A stretch of DNA of 8,869 nucleotides from Piscirickettsiaceae bacterium (GTDB taxonomy: Bacteria > Pseudomonadota > Gammaproteobacteria > Nitrosococcales > Methylophagaceae): positions 1-8,869 of the forward strand of contig JABGUA010000196.1 in NCBI GenBank assembly GCA_018646825.1, given 5' to 3'. How positions within the stretch are numbered: position 1 is the stretch's first letter; every line of letters begins with the position of its first letter. The notes below the pieces were generated by a model that made no database searches, was not told the origin of the DNA, and saw only the letters and a list, made by a program, of their open reading frames with translations. The position numbers and the translations under genes are program-made. Of this stretch, positions 5,195-8,869 are shown in pieces.

Positions 5195-5199
5195 TCTCC

Positions 5200-8100
5200 A
5201 TGTTACAGATGATCGGCCGTTCGGCACACTCTACTTTTCGTTTAGCTAAATTATTGAGCCTATTACAAGAGAATAATAGCAATATCACTGCCTTACGCAG
5301 TCAATACCGATACTTTATCGATACTAAAGACGAGCATCAACTGACTGAGTCAGAACAAGATTGTTTGGTGAGCTTACTAGAAGCGAAAGTCAGTGCCGAT
5401 AGTGCAGAAGCGGCAGAGGCCTTTTTTCTAGTTACACCTCGGCCCGGAACCATTTCACCTTGGTCAAGTAAAGCGACGGATATTGTCCATAACAGCGGTC
5501 TTGATACGGTGGATCGGGTCGAGAGAGGCGTGGCATTTTTTGTCGAGTCATCTGAGTCATTATCAATGGCACAGTGGAAAACAATCAGTGGATTACTACA
5601 TGATCGTATGATCGAATCTGTTTTTACAACAGAAGATGAAGCCGACAGATTGTTCATGCATAGTGCTTCTCGTCCTTTAGTAATGATCGATATTATAAGT
5701 GGTGGTAGAGGGGCCCTTGAGCAAGCCAATACGACAATGGGCTTAGCACTTGCAGAAGATGAAATCGATTATCTCGTCGATAACTTTTCGACAATGGGCC
5801 GTAATCCAAGCGATGCAGAACTGATGATGTTTGCGCAAGCCAACTCAGAGCACTGCCGTCATAAAATATTCAGTGCGGATTGGGTCGTAGATGGTGATCC
5901 ACAGCCTGAAACGTTATTTAACATGATTCGCAACACACACAGTAAAAACCCTGAAGGAGTGATTACCGCATACAGCGATAATTCATCGGTTATTGCTGGG
6001 CCAAAAAGTGATCGTTTTCAAGTTGATATGCGGACGAACCAATACCGCTATCAGGGCGAAGAACAACATATCATCATGAAGGTCGAAACCCACAATCATC
6101 CTACTGCAATATCGCCTTTCCCAGGCGCTGCAACAGGTGCTGGGGGTGAAATACGTGATGAAGGTGCAACAGGACGAGGATCAAAACCAAAAGCAGGTTT
6201 AACAGGTTTTTCAGTATCAAACCTTAATATTCCGGGTTTCGAGCAGCCTTGGGAAATGCCTTATGGCAAACCTGCAAGAATGGCATCAGCACGGGAAATT
6301 ATGTTGGATGGGCCATTAGGTGGCGCCGCATTTAATAATGAATTTGGTCGACCGAATTTATGCGGTTATTTTAGAACATATGAGGTAGCTGTTCCTTCTG
6401 AAGAAGGGTTTGAAGTCCGTGGTTACCATAAGCCGATAATGGTTGCAGGTGGGATGGGTACAATTCGGCCGCAGCATGTCAAAAAAAATCTATTTGAACC
6501 GGGTGTCCAACTCATCGTCTTGGGTGGGCCAGCAATGCTTATTGGGCTAGGTGGAAGTGCTGCCTCATCAGTATCATCGGGTAGCAGTGAAGAAAGTTTA
6601 GACTTTGCTTCAGTCCAACGAGGCAACCCAGAAATGGAACGTCGCTGTCAGGAGGTCATTGATCGCTGCGTTGCTTTGGATGATAAAAACCCAATTATTG
6701 CAATTCACGATGTCGGCGCAGGTGGTTTATCGAATGCATTTCCAGAGTTAGTTGATGATAGTCATCGAGGAGGCCGTTTTGACTTAAGGCTAGTTCCAAA
6801 TGACGAGCCGAGCATGTCACCAATGGAAATTTGGTGTAATGAATCTCAAGAACGATACGTTTTAGGTGTTGCCCCTGAACAAGTTGAAATATTTAAAGCC
6901 ATTGCAGATCGTGAGCGGTGTCCGTGGGCAATCGTCGGAGAAGCAACGGAAGAATTAGAATTACGCGTCGGTGATGCCGACAATGACACGATGCCAGTCG
7001 ATATGCCGCTGTCATTATTGTTAGGTAAGCCACCTAAAATGTTACGCGAAGTAAAGCATATTGAGTTTCATAACCCTGAAATGGAATTGGGGGGTATTGA
7101 TGCCAATGCCGCATTAGAGCGTGTACTCAAACTGCCGACAGTCGCCAGCAAAAATTTCTTAATTACTATCGGCGATCGGAGTGTGACCGGATTAGTCGCA
7201 CGGGATCAAATGGTAGGACCCTGGCAAGTTCCTGTTGCCGATTGTGCAGTGACATTAGCTGATCACCATGGGTACAAAGGCGAAGCCATGGCGATGGGGG
7301 AGCGAGCACCTATTGCACTAGTTGATGCACCAGCATCAGGCAGGATGGCGATTGGTGAAGCGATTACCAATATTGCAGCAGCGAGTATAGAAAAACTGGG
7401 CGATATCAAATTATCTGCTAACTGGATGGCAGCCTGTGGTCATGAAGGGGAAGATGCCTTGCTTTATGACACAGTCAAAGCCGTTGGCATGGAACTGTGT
7501 CCAAAATTGGAAATTGCGATACCGGTCGGTAAAGATTCATTATCAATGAAAACAGTTTGGCAAGATCGAGATGAAACAAAATCTGTGATTTCTCCATTGT
7601 CACTCGTGATCACGGCGTTTGCCCCTGTTACAGATGCAGAAAAAACCTGCACGCCTGAACTCAGAACGGATGTTGGAGATACAGATTTAATCTATATTGA
7701 TTTAGGTAAAGGCTATAACCGTCTTGCTGCATCAGCATTAGCCCAAGTTTATAATCAAGTCGGTCACTATGCACCAGATTTAGATGAGCCTGACGATCTC
7801 AAGCAATTCTTCTCAGCAATGCAGCAACTCAAGCAAGACAATATTATTTTGGCTTATCACGATCGCAGCGATGGTGGTTTGATCACGACTTTATGTGAAA
7901 TGGCCTTTGCCGGTCATTGTGGCTTAGATATTACTTTATCTGGCTTAGGTGAAATTTTACCGGTCATGTTTAATGAGGAACTCGGGGCTGTTATCCAAGT
8001 CCGACATAGCCACGTCGATGATGCTTTAGCGGTATTACGGGAAAATGATTTAGCACATTACAGCCATGTAATCGGAACGATAACAGAAGATCAGCAAATT

Positions 8101-8869
8101 TCTGTGACTGTAAATGGGACGAAGGTTATTGATTCGCCGCGCTCAAGATTACAACGTTTTTGGGCTGAAACCAGCTATCAAATGCAATCTCAACGTGATA
8201 ATCCAGACTGCGCACAAGAAGAATTCGATGCTTTATTGGATAATTCAGATCCAGGTTTACATGCAACCTTGTCGTTTGATCGACGTGAACATATTGCAAC
8301 ATCATTTATCGTTAGTGGCGTGAGACCTAAAATTGCGATTCTGCGAGAGCAGGGGGTCAATGGTCAATTAGAAATGGCTGCCGCTTTCGATAGTGCAGGG
8401 TTTACGGCCGTAGATGTTCATATGAGCGATATTCTAACGGGTCGGACAGACTTAAATGACTTTAAGGGTTTAGTCGCTTGTGGTGGATTCTCTTATGGTG
8501 ATGTCCTAGGGGCTGGGCGAGGTTGGGCGAGCACAATTTTGCATAATGCAACAGCGCGTCAACAATTTACAGATTTCTTTAACCGTAAAGATACCTTTGC
8601 GCTAGGTGTTTGTAATGGGTGCCAAATGTTATCGCAATTGAAAGCGCTGATTCCAGGTAGTGACCATTGGCCACAATTTGAACGTAATATTTCAGAACAA
8701 TTTGAAGCGCGCTTCTCATTGGTTGAAATTGTAGAGTCACCTTCCATTCTCTTAAAAGGCATGGCAGGGTCAACGATGCCAATCGCCGTAGCACACGGTG
8801 AAGGTCGAGCAGAATTTGCAAGCACAAAGGATATTGATAATGCCTTAGTTGTAATGCGATATGTCGATA
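5200..8869 (+). CDS. purL: Phosphoribosylformylglycinamidine (FGAM) synthase, large single-chain form, 3' end outside window
   Basis: Catalyses FGAR + ATP + glutamine to FGAM in de novo purine synthesis (cytoplasm). The frame is open from ATG 5200 to the window end: 1223 of about 1295 expected codons. Domain order matches the E. coli-type enzyme: PurS-like N-terminal region (about 1-150), linker with AQANSEHCRHK (212-222), first synthetase half with MKVETHNHPT (293-302) and the glycine-rich GEIRDEGATGRGSKPKAG that follows, HDVGAGGLSN (503-512), second half with PVGKDSLSMK (775-784) and DRSDGGL (888-894), and the class I glutaminase beginning near 1044 (ILREQGVNG). The glutaminase nucleophile is Cys 1138 in GVCNGCQM; its His-x-Glu partners (MPHPER in E. 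coli) lie beyond the window. No frameshift or missing motif was seen. It is divergent from the RDD gene and appears to be transcribed alone. Confidence 0.98.
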   Translation, partial: MLQMIGRSAHSTFRLAKLLSLLQENNSNITALRSQYRYFIDTKDEHQLTESEQDCLVSLLEAKVSADSAEAAEAFFLVTPRPGTISPWSSKATDIVHNSGLDTVDRVERGVAFFVESSESLSMAQWKTISGLLHDRMIESVFTTEDEADRLFMHSASRPLVMIDIISGGRGALEQANTTMGLALAEDEIDYLVDNFSTMGRNPSDAELMMFAQANSEHCRHKIFSADWVVDGDPQPETLFNMIRNTHSKNPEGVITAYSDNSSVIAGPKSDRFQVDMRTNQYRYQGEEQHIIMKVETHNHPTAISPFPGAATGAGGEIRDEGATGRGSKPKAGLTGFSVSNLNIPGFEQPWEMPYGKPARMASAREIMLDGPLGGAAFNNEFGRPNLCGYFRTYEVAVPSEEGFEVRGYHKPIMVAGGMGTIRPQHVKKNLFEPGVQLIVLGGPAMLIGLGGSAASSVSSGSSEESLDFASVQRGNPEMERRCQEVIDRCVALDDKNPIIAIHDVGAGGLSNAFPELVDDSHRGGRFDLRLVPNDEPSMSPMEIWCNESQERYVLGVAPEQVEIFKAIADRERCPWAIVGEATEELELRVGDADNDTMPVDMPLSLLLGKPPKMLREVKHIEFHNPEMELGGIDANAALERVLKLPTVASKNFLITIGDRSVTGLVARDQMVGPWQVPVADCAVTLADHHGYKGEAMAMGERAPIALVDAPASGRMAIGEAITNIAAASIEKLGDIKLSANWMAACGHEGEDALLYDTVKAVGMELCPKLEIAIPVGKDSLSMKTVWQDRDETKSVISPLSLVITAFAPVTDAEKTCTPELRTDVGDTDLIYIDLGKGYNRLAASALAQVYNQVGHYAPDLDEPDDLKQFFSAMQQLKQDNIILAYHDRSDGGLITTLCEMAFAGHCGLDITLSGLGEILPVMFNEELGAVIQVRHSHVDDALAVLRENDLAHYSHVIGTITEDQQISVTVNGTKVIDSPRSRLQRFWAETSYQMQSQRDNPDCAQEEFDALLDNSDPGLHATLSFDRREHIATSFIVSGVRPKIAILREQGVNGQLEMAAAFDSAGFTAVDVHMSDILTGRTDLNDFKGLVACGGFSYGDVLGAGRGWASTILHNATARQQFTDFFNRKDTFALGVCNGCQMLSQLKALIPGSDHWPQFERNISEQFEARFSLVEIVESPSILLKGMAGSTMPIAVAHGEGRAEFASTKDIDNALVVMRYVD

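Noticed and set aside
5337..5729. 130-codon minus-strand frame opposite purL
   Set aside because: Antisense shadow of the PurL N-terminal region; Ser-rich low-complexity translation and no start signals.
8114..8825. Several 69-88 codon frames on both strands inside the purL 3' part
   Set aside because: All overlap the uninterrupted PurL frame, whose glutaminase motifs are intact; none shows a start signal or recognisable domain.

Overview
The window reads as ordinary chromosomal DNA of a gammaproteobacterium. The evidence is a large single-chain PurL closely resembling the E. coli enzyme motif for motif, a dihydrolipoyl dehydrogenase with its own lipoyl domain, moderate to low GC, and normal Shine-Dalgarno/sigma-70-like signals. 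A Methylophaga-like or other Thiotrichales-type lineage is possible, but this is only an impression. No tRNA, rRNA, insertion sequence, integrase, CRISPR array or phage gene was seen.

Layout from left to right: (1) 1-1224, minus strand: N-terminal 408 codons of a lipoyl-domain-fused dihydrolipoyl dehydrogenase (E3); its C-terminus lies outside the window. (2) 1225-1435: a short non-coding gap unusually dense in inverted repeats. On the minus strand these order into a branched hairpin structure with a CCUCCUCC loop, a further hairpin, a very strong intrinsic terminator with a U-tract, and then the lpd ribosome-binding site. (3) 1436-1915, minus: a 159-residue SRPBCC (START/Bet v1-like) protein. 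(4) 1916-2145: a divergent promoter region with a perfect TTGACA -35 box and several operator-like palindromes. (5) 2146-2760, plus: a TetR-family regulator. (6) 2860-4638, plus: a complete single-chain ABC exporter (membrane domain plus ATPase). (7) 4649-5107, minus: an RDD-family membrane protein, convergent with the exporter. (8) 5200 to the window end, plus: purL (FGAM synthase), divergent from the RDD gene and cut at codon 1223, before the catalytic His/Glu of its glutaminase domain.

Functionally, the two ends are housekeeping genes: an E3 subunit for a 2-oxoacid dehydrogenase and the fourth step of purine synthesis. The middle (SRPBCC, TetR, ABC exporter) looks like a small regulated unit. 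A plausible reading is that the TetR protein senses a hydrophobic compound and controls the divergent SRPBCC gene, itself, and perhaps the exporter; this is inference. The most interesting unexplained element is the structured RNA candidate at 1270-1426 between the SRPBCC gene and lpd. It could be a small RNA, a structured 3' UTR, or an attenuating leader for lpd.
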